From positions 558,001-622,000 of the forward strand of contig NZ_JAPENX010000001.1 of the NCBI RefSeq assembly GCF_026341815.1: a stretch of 64,000 bases of DNA, given 5' to 3'. Within the stretch, counting starts at the first letter, position 1; each line of letters opens with the position of its first letter. This stretch comes from Streptomyces sp. NBC_00572 (lineage in GTDB: Bacteria > Actinomycetota > Actinomycetes > Streptomycetales > Streptomycetaceae). Shown one piece after another: positions 8,187 through 16,081 of this stretch. The notes beneath the pieces were generated by a model, which saw nothing but the letters and a program-made list of their open reading frames with translations, did no database searches and was not told the DNA's origin. The translations under genes and the position numbers were made by a program.

Positions 8187-8208
8187 GTCCGGCTCCGATC
8201 CGCCGGAC
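8187..8208. terminator. Weak hairpin between convergent genes
   Basis: A 7-bp inverted repeat (GTCCGGC at 8187-8193, GCCGGAC at 8202-8208) with an 8-nt loop sits in the 88-nt gap between the convergent P10-family and enoyl-CoA hydratase genes. There is no T-run, as is usual in Streptomyces. The short stem makes this tentative. Confidence 0.35.
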
Positions 8209-8233
8209 AGCTCCTGGCGGGTGGGGGCGGGCG

Positions 8234-9034
8234 TCAGTCGCCGAGGCCCGCGAGGTCGCGCAGGCGGCGGGCCTGGGCGGCGCGCTCGGCGGTGCGCTGC
8301 TCCTCGTACGAGCGGCCGGAGGCAGCCTGGAGGAGCGCCTTGGTCTCGGTGACCGCGTCGCGCGGCGCCGCGAGCAGGGCGGCGCCGAGGTCCCGTACCG
8401 CCGCGTCGAGCTCGTCGACGGGCACGGACAGGTTGGCGAGACCGATGCGCTCGGCCTCCTCCGCGTGGACGAAGCGCCCGGTGGCGCAGATCTCCAGCGC
8501 GCGGGCGTAGCCGACGAGCGAGACGAGCGGGTGCGTCCCGGTCAGGTCCGGGACGAGGCCCAGGCTGGTCTCGCGCATGGCGAACTGCACGTCCTCGGCG
8601 ACGACCCGCAGGTCGCAGGCGAGGGCGAGCTGGAAGCCCGCGCCGATGGCGTGGCCCTGGACGGCCGCGATCGACACGAGGTCGCTACGGCGCCACCAGG
8701 TGAACGCCTCCTGGTACTCGGCGATGACCGCGTCGAGGTTCTCGTCGGAACCGCGCGCGAGATCGATGAAGGACGGCTCTCCGTCGAAGCCCTCGGGCGT
8801 GAACGCCTGCCGGTCGAGTCCGGCGGAGAAGGACTTTCCCTCGCCGCGCAGGACGACGACCCGCACGCTGCCGGGCAACGACCGGCCGGCTTCTGTCAAC
8901 GCCCGCCACAGAGCGGGAGACTGAGCGTTGCGCTTCGCCGGATTGGTCAGGGTCACCGTGGCAACGGCGTCCTCGACGGTGAGCCGTACACCGTCCTTGT
9001 CGAATACGAGCTCAGAGTCGTCGAGCGTAGTCAT
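8234..9034 (-). CDS. Enoyl-CoA hydratase/isomerase family protein
   Basis: 266 aa, normal length for the crotonase family, which hydrates or isomerises acyl-CoA thioesters in fatty-acid or amino-acid catabolism. Visible family features are TLTNPAKRNAQSPALW near residue 28, the oxyanion-hole regions LRGEGKSFSAGLD (about 63-75) and AAVQGHAIGAGFQLALACD (about 118-136), and MRETSLGLVPDLTGT. Canonical crotonase has Glu in the GxxP-type active-site segment; here the segment reads LVPDLTG, so the exact reaction is uncertain. Start ATG 9034 has GGAGG 7 nt upstream. Confidence 0.85.
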   Translation of the reverse strand: MTTLDDSELVFDKDGVRLTVEDAVATVTLTNPAKRNAQSPALWRALTEAGRSLPGSVRVVVLRGEGKSFSAGLDRQAFTPEGFDGEPSFIDLARGSDENLDAVIAEYQEAFTWWRRSDLVSIAAVQGHAIGAGFQLALACDLRVVAEDVQFAMRETSLGLVPDLTGTHPLVSLVGYARALEICATGRFVHAEEAERIGLANLSVPVDELDAAVRDLGAALLAAPRDAVTETKALLQAASGRSYEEQRTAERAAQARRLRDLAGLGD

Positions 9035-9124
9035 GGGGGCGCCTCCGATTACGGTGCAGCACTGCATGCGAAATGCTAAGTGACTGCACAGTAACCACCT
9101 GGCCGGTACGAAGACCGACCGGGT

Positions 9125-9147
9125 GGCCACCGAGAGACCCGGTGGCC
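9125..9147 (-). terminator. Probable terminator downstream of gbn
   Basis: GGCCACCG (9125-9132) and CGGTGGCC (9140-9147) form a perfect 8-bp stem with a 7-nt loop; outer GACCG and CGGTC can extend it across a bulge. It lies directly after the gbn stop on the minus strand. Confidence 0.45.
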
Positions 9148-9166
9148 CGGTCGAGGCGTCCCGATG

Positions 9167-9388
9167 TCAGGCCGAGGCGGCTTTCTTGCCCCGTGTCGCT
9201 CCGCCGCGTCCACGCAGCGTGACTCCGGACTCGCTGAGCATCCGGTGGACGAATCCGTAGGAGCGGCCCGTTTCCTCGGCCAGCGCCCGGATACTCGCAC
9301 CGGAGTCGTACTTCTTCTTCAGGTCTGCCGCGAGCTTGTCGCGCGCGGCGCCGGTCACCCGGCTGCCCTTCTTCAGAGTCTCGGCCAC
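9167..9388 (-). CDS. gbn: GATC-binding nucleoid-associated protein Gbn (SCO1839-type HTH protein)
   Basis: 73 aa, very basic. After AETLKKGSRVTGAARDKL comes a helix-turn-helix, SIRALAEETGRSYGFVHRML, and an Arg/Gly/Lys-rich tail (GRGGATRGKKAASA). This matches the small protein SCO1839 of S. coelicolor, described as a nucleoid-associated protein that binds GATC-containing sites and affects development timing. Its position upstream of the ABC-F and pit genes also fits that locus. The start is GTG 9388, with GAGGAGG 7 nt upstream; longer in-frame extensions lack a ribosome-binding site. Confidence 0.87.
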   Translation of the reverse strand: MAETLKKGSRVTGAARDKLAADLKKKYDSGASIRALAEETGRSYGFVHRMLSESGVTLRGRGGATRGKKAASA

Positions 9389-9783
9389 CCGTGCCTCCTC
9401 ATGGGAAGTGCGCTCTGGACTTCTCATGATCACCCCTCCCGTCCGTCCTGGCCACCCATTCGACAAGGTCCATGCCGCCGGGTTTGTGGACGAGCGCGCC
9501 TTCGTCACGACCGGAAGCCGGAATTCCGCTGGGCCGGAATCACGGCTCCGTACCGTGCGGCACGGGAATCAGCAGGTCAGCGATACGGGGGGAACACACG
9601 TACGGCGCGGGTCTGCCGGAAGGATTCGGCAGAGCACCGCGCCGGGGGGTACGAGACGCCCTCACTCAGATGAAGGATCACCCATGAGCCGAATGATCCA
9701 GCCCGGGATGATCACTCCGGGCCGCTCGGGGGCGCTCCCGGCGGATTCCGGGGCGATCCCGGACCCCGAGGGGCGCCGCCGGG
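9389..9783. other. 395-nt intergenic region upstream of gbn
   Basis: Both flanking genes are on the minus strand, so this region holds the gbn promoter and the 3' end of the ABC-F transcript. It contains several GATC tetranucleotides (near 9426, 9669, 9693, 9708 and 9754), of interest because Gbn is known as a GATC binder and could autoregulate. A short plus-strand frame at 9684 with GAAGGA before it encodes no recognisable protein. No RNA gene was seen. Confidence 0.4.
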
Positions 9784-11382
9784 TCAGGCCAGCGCCACCA
9801 GGTCCGCGTAGTCCGGGCCCCACAGGTCCTCGACGCCGTCCGGGAGCAGGATGATCCGCTCCGGCTCCAGCGCGTCGACCGCGCCCTCGTCGTGGGTGAC
9901 GAGGACGACGGCGCCCTTGTAGGTGCGCAGGGCCCCGAGGATCTCCTCGCGGCTCGCCGGGTCGAGGTTGTTGGTGGGCTCGTCGAGGAGCAGCACGTTC
10001 GCCGAGGAGACGACCAGGGTGGCCAGGGCCAGACGGGTCTTCTCGCCGCCGGAGAGGACCCCGGCCGGCTTGTCGACGTCGTCGCCGGAGAAGAGGAAGG
10101 ACCCGAGGGTCTTGCGGACCTGGACGAGGTCGAGGTCGGGCGCGGCCGAGCGCATGTTCTCCAGGACGCTGCGCTCGGGGTCGAGCGTCTCGTGCTCCTG
10201 GGCGTAGTAGCCGAGCTTGAGGCCGTGGCCCGGGGTCACCTCTCCGGTGTCGGGCGTCTCGGCGCCGGCGAGCAGCCGGAGCAGCGTGGTCTTGCCCGCG
10301 CCGTTGAGGCCGAGGATGACGACGCGGGAGCCCTTGTCGATCGCGAGATCCACATCCGTGAAGATTTCGAGCGAGCCGTAGGACTTGGAGAGCCCCTCGG
10401 CCGTCAGCGGGGTCTTGCCGCAGGGAGCGGGGTCGGGGAAGCGGAGCTTGGCGACCTTGTCGGAGGCGCGCACCGCCTCCAGACCGGAGAGCAGTCGCTC
10501 GGCGCGCTTGGCCATGTTCTGCGCGGCCACGGTCTTGGTGGCCTTGGCGCGCATCTTGTCGGCCTGCGAGTTGAGGGCGGCGGCCTTCTTCTCGGCGTTC
10601 TGGCGCTCGCGCTTGCGGCGCTTCTCGTCGGCCTCGCGCTGCTGCTGGTAGAGCTTCCAGCCCATGTTGTAGACGTCGATCGTGGAGCGGTTGGCGTCCA
10701 GGTAGAAGACCTTGTTGACCACGGTCTCGACCAGGTCGACGTCGTGGGAGATCACGATGAAGCCGCCGCGGTAGCTCTTCAGGTAGTCGCGCAGCCAGAC
10801 GATGGAGTCGGCGTCGAGGTGGTTGGTCGGCTCGTCGAGGAGGAGCGTGTCGGCGTCCGAGAAGAGGATCCGGGCGAGCTCGACGCGGCGGCGCTGACCA
10901 CCGGAGAGGGTGTGCAGCGGCTGGCCGAGGACCCGGTCGGGCAGACCCAGGGCGGCGGCGATGGTGGAGGCCTCGGCCTCGGCCGCGTAACCGCCCTTGG
11001 TCAGGAACTCGGTCTCCTGGCGCTCGTACTGCCGCATCGCCTTGTCGCGGGTGGCGCCGGCGCCGGTGGCGATGCGCTCCTCGTTCATCCGCATCTTCTT
11101 GAGGAGGACGTCGAGGCCGCGGGCGGAGAGGATGCGGTCGCGGGCCAGCACGTCGAGGTCGCCGGTGCGCGGGTCCTGCGGGAGGTAACCGACCTCGCCG
11201 GAGCGGGCGATCTGGCCGGCGGCGGGGACGCCCTCGCCCGCGAGGCACTTGGTGAGGGTGGTCTTGCCCGCTCCGTTGCGACCGACGAGGCCGATGCGGT
11301 CGCCCTTGGCGACGCGGAAGGAAGCGGACTCGATGAGGACTCGGGCGCCGGCGCGCAGCTCGATGCCGGAAGCGGTGATCAC
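9784..11382 (-). CDS. ABC-F family ATPase (duplicated ATP-binding cassette, no membrane domain)
   Basis: 532 aa. Two nucleotide-binding domains: the first has Walker A GRNGAGKTT near residue 36, signature LSGGQRRR and Walker B TLLLDEPTNHLD; the second has GLNGAGKTT near 339, LSGGEKTR and VLLLDEPTNNLD. A charged linker (QQQREADEKRRKRERQNAEKK, about residues 240-260) lies between them. ABC-F proteins act on the ribosome (EttA/Uup-type translation factors or antibiotic-resistance factors), not in transport. A general translational role is more likely than drug resistance because it sits in core synteny. Start GTG 11382 is preceded by GGAG. Confidence 0.9.
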   Translation of the reverse strand: MITASGIELRAGARVLIESASFRVAKGDRIGLVGRNGAGKTTLTKCLAGEGVPAAGQIARSGEVGYLPQDPRTGDLDVLARDRILSARGLDVLLKKMRMNEERIATGAGATRDKAMRQYERQETEFLTKGGYAAEAEASTIAAALGLPDRVLGQPLHTLSGGQRRRVELARILFSDADTLLLDEPTNHLDADSIVWLRDYLKSYRGGFIVISHDVDLVETVVNKVFYLDANRSTIDVYNMGWKLYQQQREADEKRRKRERQNAEKKAAALNSQADKMRAKATKTVAAQNMAKRAERLLSGLEAVRASDKVAKLRFPDPAPCGKTPLTAEGLSKSYGSLEIFTDVDLAIDKGSRVVILGLNGAGKTTLLRLLAGAETPDTGEVTPGHGLKLGYYAQEHETLDPERSVLENMRSAAPDLDLVQVRKTLGSFLFSGDDVDKPAGVLSGGEKTRLALATLVVSSANVLLLDEPTNNLDPASREEILGALRTYKGAVVLVTHDEGAVDALEPERIILLPDGVEDLWGPDYADLVALA

Positions 11383-11646
11383 GGACAGACTCCAGGGCGA
11401 TGGGAAACGGCGGAAGGACGGCTGATGAAGGGCTTCGACGCCGCTAATGCACGGGGAGAATGGCCATACGGCCAGTCTAACGGGCCCCTGCAACTGCTTT
11501 TAGGCCATGCGGGGCTCCGGAGCCGAATCGGAGCTTTCTCACATCTCCGCCCATGATTCACAAAAGGGGCGAGAGGTATGAGATGAGCCGATACTCGGCG
11601 CAGGGCGGCGGCCACTGCCGCGGCAGTGACGCGAAGGTGGTGAGCC
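11383..11646. promoter_or_regulatory. Divergent promoter region between ABC-F and zinc metallopeptidase genes
   Basis: 264 nt with no recognisable gene. It contains a short dyad TGGCCATACGGCCA at 11461-11474 and an A/T-richer stretch around 11494-11504. Promoters for both divergent genes are expected here, but no consensus -35/-10 pair was assigned. Confidence 0.35.
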
Positions 11647-12537
11647 GTGCAGTTCGACGACGACGCCGATCTGGACACCTCGGAGGTCAAGGACGTCCGG
11701 AGCAGCCGCATCCCGGGCGGCAAGGCGACCGTCGGCGGCGGGATCATCGGCCTCATCGCCCTGATCCTGGGCCTGCTCTTCGGGGTGGGGCCGGACCAGC
11801 TCGGACTCTCCTCGGGCGGCGACGAGCCGGTGGCCAGCTCCTCCTCGGTGGCCCAGGTGGCCCAGACCTGCAAGAAGGGTTCGGACGCCAACGCCCGCGA
11901 GGACTGCCGCATCGTCGCCGTCGTCAACAGTCTCCAGGACTACTGGCGGAGCGAGTACGCGCGCCGGGGCGGCACCTACGGGAGCGCCGCCACCGTGATG
12001 TTCAGCCAGCGGGTCCCGACCGCCTGTGGGTCCGCGACCTCGGCGGTGGGGCCCTTCTACTGCCCCGGCGACCGGCAGGTCTATCTGGACCTCGACTTCT
12101 TCGACGAGCTGCGCACCAAGTTCGGGTCGAGCGGTGGGCCGTTCGCCCAGGCGTACGTGGTGGCGCACGAGTACGGCCACCACATCCAGAACCTCATGGG
12201 GACCCTGAGCCGCGCCCAGGACGGCCGGACGGGCGCGAACTCCAACGCCGTGCGGGTCGAGCTCCAGGCCGACTGCTACGCGGGCGTGTGGGCCCGGCAC
12301 GCGACGACCACGCCCGACGACCGGACGGGCCGGCCGGTGCTGACGCGGCTGACGGACGAGGACATCCGGGACGGCCTCGACGCGGCGGCCGCGGTGGGCG
12401 ACGACCGGATCCAGGAGAGGTTCCAGGGCCGGGTGACCCCGGAGAACTGGACCCACGGCTCGGCCGCGCAGCGCCAGCAGTGGTTCTACGAGGGCTACCG
12501 AACGGGCGACATGGCCCGGTGCAACACCTTCCGTTGA
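11647..12537 (+). CDS. Membrane-anchored neutral zinc metallopeptidase (YpfJ/KPN_02809 family)
   Basis: 296 aa. The N-terminal [18 protein letters not shown] is typical of the family and is followed by one membrane helix (about residues 33-50, [19 protein letters not shown]). The extracytoplasmic domain holds the zinc site HEYGHHIQ near residue 178, with downstream [13 protein letters not shown] supplying further conserved residues. Four Cys may form disulfides. Family members are predicted zinc proteases of unknown substrate. The start is GTG 11647 with GGTGGTGA just upstream. Confidence 0.88.
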   Translation: MQFDDDADLDTSEVKDVRSSRIPGGKATVGGGIIGLIALILGLLFGVGPDQLGLSSGGDEPVASSSSVAQVAQTCKKGSDANAREDCRIVAVVNSLQDYWRSEYARRGGTYGSAATVMFSQRVPTACGSATSAVGPFYCPGDRQVYLDLDFFDELRTKFGSSGGPFAQAYVVAHEYGHHIQNLMGTLSRAQDGRTGANSNAVRVELQADCYAGVWARHATTTPDDRTGRPVLTRLTDEDIRDGLDAAAAVGDDRIQERFQGRVTPENWTHGSAAQRQQWFYEGYRTGDMARCNTFR

Positions 12538-12604
12538 TTGTCGGTGGTGACTGCCAGACTGAGACCCGGGTCACATTCGACTGAATCGAGAGGAAGTGAT
12601 CGGG

Positions 12605-13006
12605 ATGGCTGAGGCACCCCACATCTGTCCGACGCTGACGTACGAGGACGCGAAGGCGGCGATCACCCTGCTCACGGAGGGCTTCGGCTTCCGTGCGACC
12701 GCCGTGTACGAGGCCGAGGACGGGCGCGTCGCGCACGCCGAGCTGTCGTACGGGAACGGCATGGTGATGCTGGGCAGCAAGGGGACGGGCAGCGAGTTCG
12801 ACAAGCTGATGGCCGACGCCGGCCCGGTCGGCGTGTTCGTGCACGTGGACGACGTCGACGAGCACCACGCACGCGCGGTGACCCACGGCATCGAGATCGT
12901 GATGCCGCCCAAGGACCAGGACTACGGCTCGCGGGACTACATGGCCCGGGACCACGAGGGCAACATCTGGAGCTTCGGGACGTACACCCCCGGCGCCGCG
13001 GAGTAG
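12605..13006 (+). CDS. VOC-superfamily (glyoxalase/bleomycin resistance-like) protein
   Basis: 133 aa. The fold has two beta-alpha-beta-beta-beta modules, starting PHICPTLTYEDAKAAITLL and VGVFVHVDDVDEHHARAV, and ends in the common DHEGNIWSFGTY motif. VOC proteins bind metal or small ligands; members include glyoxalases, dioxygenases and drug-binding proteins, and the substrate cannot be told here. ATG 12605 is preferred over GTG 12596 because GAGAGGAAG is 8 nt from the ATG but abuts the GTG. Confidence 0.82.
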   Translation: MAEAPHICPTLTYEDAKAAITLLTEGFGFRATAVYEAEDGRVAHAELSYGNGMVMLGSKGTGSEFDKLMADAGPVGVFVHVDDVDEHHARAVTHGIEIVMPPKDQDYGSRDYMARDHEGNIWSFGTYTPGAAE

Positions 13007-13037
13007 CCGGGCGCCGGGCGGGGGCGCACGTCGCTCG

Positions 13038-14456
13038 TCACGCTCCCCCGGTGTGGACCTGGAAGGCGGCCCGGCGGACCGCCTTGGCCAGGGCCGGGTC
13101 CGGGTGGGCGGCGGCGAGGGCGACCAGGACCTGGACGGTACGGGGGTGGCCCACGGCCCTGATCTCGTCGAGGAGCGCCGGAACGGTGCCCTGCACGGCG
13201 GAGTCGAGGTGCCGGACGAGCAGCTCGCTCTCGCCGTGGTCGGCGACCGCGGCGGCCGTGTCCACCCAGAGCCAGGTGGACTCCTCGCGGGTGAGGACCT
13301 CCTGGGCGTCGTCGGGGTCGGCACCCTCGTACTCGGCGAGCCAGAGCAGCGCGTACGGCCGCAGGGACGGTTCGGCGACGGTGGCCCGCACCTCGGCCTC
13401 GGCGGGGGCGCCGACGACCCGGAGCGCCTCGAAGGCGAGCCCGCGCAGCAGCGCGTCCTCGCCGCGGGCGACGGCGAGCAGTTCGGTCACCGCGCTGGAG
13501 AGCGTGCGGGCCGCGAGCCAGGCGCGGTACTCGGCGCGGGCCGGGCCGGGGGTGAGCCGGGCACAGCCGCGGAGCATGTCCTCGGCGGACTGCTCGATGT
13601 TGCCCGCGGGGCTCTGCGCGGCGACGCAGATCTGCTCCAGCTTGACCCAGACCGCCCAGTTGCCGAGCGGGGTCAAAGTGGCGTGACGCCCCTCCGCGCC
13701 GGAGTCCAGGGTGAGCGCGCCGACGGCCGCCAGGCCTTCGAGGGCCCAGTCGAGCAGGGCCGGGAGCCCCTCGGTGCCGTCCACCGCGGGGGCGTCGGCG
13801 GCCTCGGGGGCCTCCTCGTCCACCGGGACCTCGCAGCGCTCCTCGCGCAGCTCCTCGACGCGCTGGCCGAGCAGGTCGAGGAGGGCGGGGACGAGGACCG
13901 GGCCCTGGGAGAGCTGGAGCAGCGACAGGACCTGCGGGAGGGCCTCGACGACCTCCGCGACGGCGCTCGGCTCGACCCCCTCGGCGGCCGGGTGCACCAG
14001 GGACCAGGCGTCGAAGAGGGCGACCCAGCCGCGCAGCACGGCGGAGTCGTCACGGTCCCAGGCGTGCAGCCGCCAGCCGGGGCGGGCGGTGTCGCCGTGG
14101 AGCTCGACGAGTCCGGCGAGCCGGGCCCGGTCCCAGCCGGCCCGGATCTGGCCGGGCGTCAGGTTCAGCGCGGCGGCGGCCCGTTCCTGGGCGGGGACGG
14201 CTCCCGGGCCGGTGCGGGGTGCGGCTACGGCGCCGCGCTCGACGGCGGCCCAGCGGGCGATCCGTACGGCGTCGGCGAGGACGTGCCGGGCCTGGCGGGC
14301 GAGCTCCGCGCGGGGCGGAGTGCCCTCGGGCGGCCGCGGCGCCGGCCGGGTGCGCCGGGTCGTCACGGCCCGTCGGGCGGTGGCCAGCGCCCGCGGGCGG
14401 ACGAGTCGGAGTCTGGAGTTGCGCGCCAATGGTTCATCGGGCTTTCGAGACGTCAC
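13038..14456 (-). CDS. Conserved hypothetical protein with HEAT-like C-terminal repeats
   Basis: 472 aa, soluble, not recognised as a named family. A basic N-terminus (LRLVRPRALATARRAVTTRRTR) precedes an alpha-helical central region with a winged-helix-like stretch (LTPGQIRAGWDRARLAGLVE). The C-terminal 150 residues (ARGEDALLRGLAFEALRVVG, HPRTVQVLVALAAAHPDPA) show the helical pair pattern of HEAT repeats, suggesting a scaffold role. Start is uncertain: GTG 14456 has GGGAAG 9 nt upstream, while TTG 14429 gives a shorter form. It is convergent with the VOC gene. Confidence 0.65.
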   Translation of the reverse strand: MTSRKPDEPLARNSRLRLVRPRALATARRAVTTRRTRPAPRPPEGTPPRAELARQARHVLADAVRIARWAAVERGAVAAPRTGPGAVPAQERAAAALNLTPGQIRAGWDRARLAGLVELHGDTARPGWRLHAWDRDDSAVLRGWVALFDAWSLVHPAAEGVEPSAVAEVVEALPQVLSLLQLSQGPVLVPALLDLLGQRVEELREERCEVPVDEEAPEAADAPAVDGTEGLPALLDWALEGLAAVGALTLDSGAEGRHATLTPLGNWAVWVKLEQICVAAQSPAGNIEQSAEDMLRGCARLTPGPARAEYRAWLAARTLSSAVTELLAVARGEDALLRGLAFEALRVVGAPAEAEVRATVAEPSLRPYALLWLAEYEGADPDDAQEVLTREESTWLWVDTAAAVADHGESELLVRHLDSAVQGTVPALLDEIRAVGHPRTVQVLVALAAAHPDPALAKAVRRAAFQVHTGGA

Positions 14457-14556
14457 GGGGGCAGTCTTCCCGCTGACGGCCCGAAAGCCCAATCGGAATC
14501 GGCCGCCCCGTCGCGACGGGCCCGGGAACAGGCGCGGAAAGGGCTGTCGCGAGGTC

Positions 14557-15720
14557 CTAGAGGAGCGGGGTGAGGAAGCGGCGCATGGCCTCCTCGTAGC
14601 GGACCGGGTCGGCGTTCCACATCGACGCGTGCGGGGCGTGCCGCACGGTGTGGAGGGTGACCAGATCGGGGCGGCGGGCGGCGAGTTCGACGGACGGCTC
14701 GTAGGGGGCGATGGTGTCGTCGGGCCCGTGGAAGAGGAGGACGGGGACGCGCAGGGCGTCCGGTGCGGAGGCGGCCCGGAGCAGGTCGCCGTGCGGCCCG
14801 GTCCGGCCCTGGGCGGCGCGGACGGCGAGCGGGAGCAGGGGGCCGGGGACGTGGCGGGCCGAGGCGAGGTTGCGCAGGGTCGCCTCCCAGTCCAGGACGG
14901 GTGAGTCGAGGACGAGTCCGCTGATCCGGTCGCGGACCCCCGACTCGGCGGCGGCGCGAAGGGCCATCGAGGCCCCGGTCCCCCAGCCGTGCAGCACGAT
15001 CTTCGACGCGCCCCGGTGGACGGCGTAGCGGATGGCGGCGTCGACGTCGCGCCATTCGGAGTCGCCGAGGTGGGCGAGGCCGTCCGGGGAGGCGGGTGCT
15101 CCCGCGTCGCCGCGGTAGGCGGGGACGAGGACGGGGATCTTGCGGCGGTTGAAGAAGGGGACGACGTTCAGCGGGTGCTCGCGGGTGGTGCCGAGGCCGT
15201 GCAGGGCGATCACCCAGGTGGTGCGGGGGGCTGCCACCAGCCAGGCCGGCAGGGGGCCGAGCTCGCCGGGGATCTCGACGTCCTCGTGGGCGAGCCCGAG
15301 GGCGCTGATCGGCGTGCCGATGTGCAGCTGGGGGGTGAAGCGGACGCGGGAGCCGGGACCGATCACCCCGAGCTCGACCCGTTCGAGGCGCCGGACGACG
15401 GTGTCGGCGGTGTGTGGGACCCGGTCGAGGACGGGGCCGACGACGGCGTGCTGGCCGTGGCCCTCCATGCCGTACGTACCGGGGCGCAGCGAGGCGAGGC
15501 TGCGGGTGAGGGTGACCCGGTCGGGGCCGGTGGCGTGCACGGTGAGTTTGGGATCTCCGGGCAGGGGACGTCCGGACGGCGCCTTGAGGGCGACGTCGCT
15601 GGCGTACCGGCCGACCGCGATCGCGGCCGCGCCGACACCGAGCAGGGTGGTGACGGCCGCTGCCGTCGCTGTAGCCGGGCGCACGCTCCCAGTCTCGACA
15701 GGGTCCGGGCGGACTGCCAC
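14557..15720 (-). CDS. Alpha/beta hydrolase-fold protein lacking the nucleophile serine
   Basis: 387 aa with an N-terminal membrane or signal-like helix (about residues 17-40, ATAAAVTTLLGVGAAAIAVG). The fold is clear: WVIALHGLGTTREHP (oxyanion region), LHGWGTGAS at the nucleophile elbow, LLFHGPDDTIAPYEPS (acid) and VRHAPHASMWNADP (His). The elbow should read GxSxG; the third position is Gly247, codon GGG at 14980-14982, so the catalytic Ser is absent while Asp and His remain. It may be catalytically dead, or the Ser further on may substitute. The start is GTG 15720, with GTG 15684 as a shorter option. Confidence 0.82.
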   Translation of the reverse strand: MAVRPDPVETGSVRPATATAAAVTTLLGVGAAAIAVGRYASDVALKAPSGRPLPGDPKLTVHATGPDRVTLTRSLASLRPGTYGMEGHGQHAVVGPVLDRVPHTADTVVRRLERVELGVIGPGSRVRFTPQLHIGTPISALGLAHEDVEIPGELGPLPAWLVAAPRTTWVIALHGLGTTREHPLNVVPFFNRRKIPVLVPAYRGDAGAPASPDGLAHLGDSEWRDVDAAIRYAVHRGASKIVLHGWGTGASMALRAAAESGVRDRISGLVLDSPVLDWEATLRNLASARHVPGPLLPLAVRAAQGRTGPHGDLLRAASAPDALRVPVLLFHGPDDTIAPYEPSVELAARRPDLVTLHTVRHAPHASMWNADPVRYEEAMRRFLTPLL

Positions 15721-16012
15721 CGGACGGACCCGGACGGCCCCCGAAGACCCTGCCCGGCGGGACCCCTCTCCGGAGCGCGACGGGCCCCTCGGGAGAGTGA
15801 CATGGGTCTCCTCGACAGGGTCCTCCGTGCGGATGGTTCGGTCCGGGGAGCGGAACCGGGTGACGGAGGAGAAACCGGGTCAGGTCGCACGTGCCCGGTG
15901 ATGGCCCGGATTACCCGGGGTTGCGGGGTGACCGCATCGTGGACACCTGCCCCGGCCGGACGCTAAGCGGAATGCCTTGACACCGGATAGGGACACCACG
16001 TCGCCCGGCCCA
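15721..16012. other. Intergenic region upstream of the pit operon
   Basis: Non-coding stretch between the divergent hydrolase and pit genes (361 nt in all, including the PHO box listed separately). It contains two imperfect GGAGGAGAAACCGGG-like purine runs and a short plus-strand frame at 15800-15966 with no recognisable product. The proximal part, including TTGACACCGGATAGGG at 15977-15992, may hold the pit promoter. Confidence 0.4.
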
Positions 16013-16034
16013 GTTCACCTTCCGTTCACCCAGG
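16013..16034 (+). promoter_or_regulatory. PHO box (PhoP-binding direct repeats) upstream of pitH2
   Basis: Two adjacent 11-nt direct repeats, GTTCACCTTCC (16013-16023) and GTTCACCCAGG (16024-16034), match the Streptomyces PhoP consensus GTTCACC. A weaker third unit (TTGCCTACGTT) follows in register. The box ends 47 nt before the pit start. In S. coelicolor the homologous low-affinity transporter gene pitH2 is known to be phosphate-regulated, so PhoP control is inferred here. Confidence 0.88.
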
Positions 16035-16081
16035 TTGCCTACGTTCGGCTTGCCACTGACGTCAAACGATTGCCTGGGTAA

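Noticed and set aside
9684..9830. Short plus-strand frame with a GAAGGA site before the ABC-F 3' end
   Set aside because: No recognisable protein, overlaps antisense to the ABC-F gene, codon use not convincing.
15800..15966. Small plus-strand frame upstream of pitH2
   Set aside because: No homology pattern, no strong ribosome-binding site, and the region is better explained as promoter sequence.
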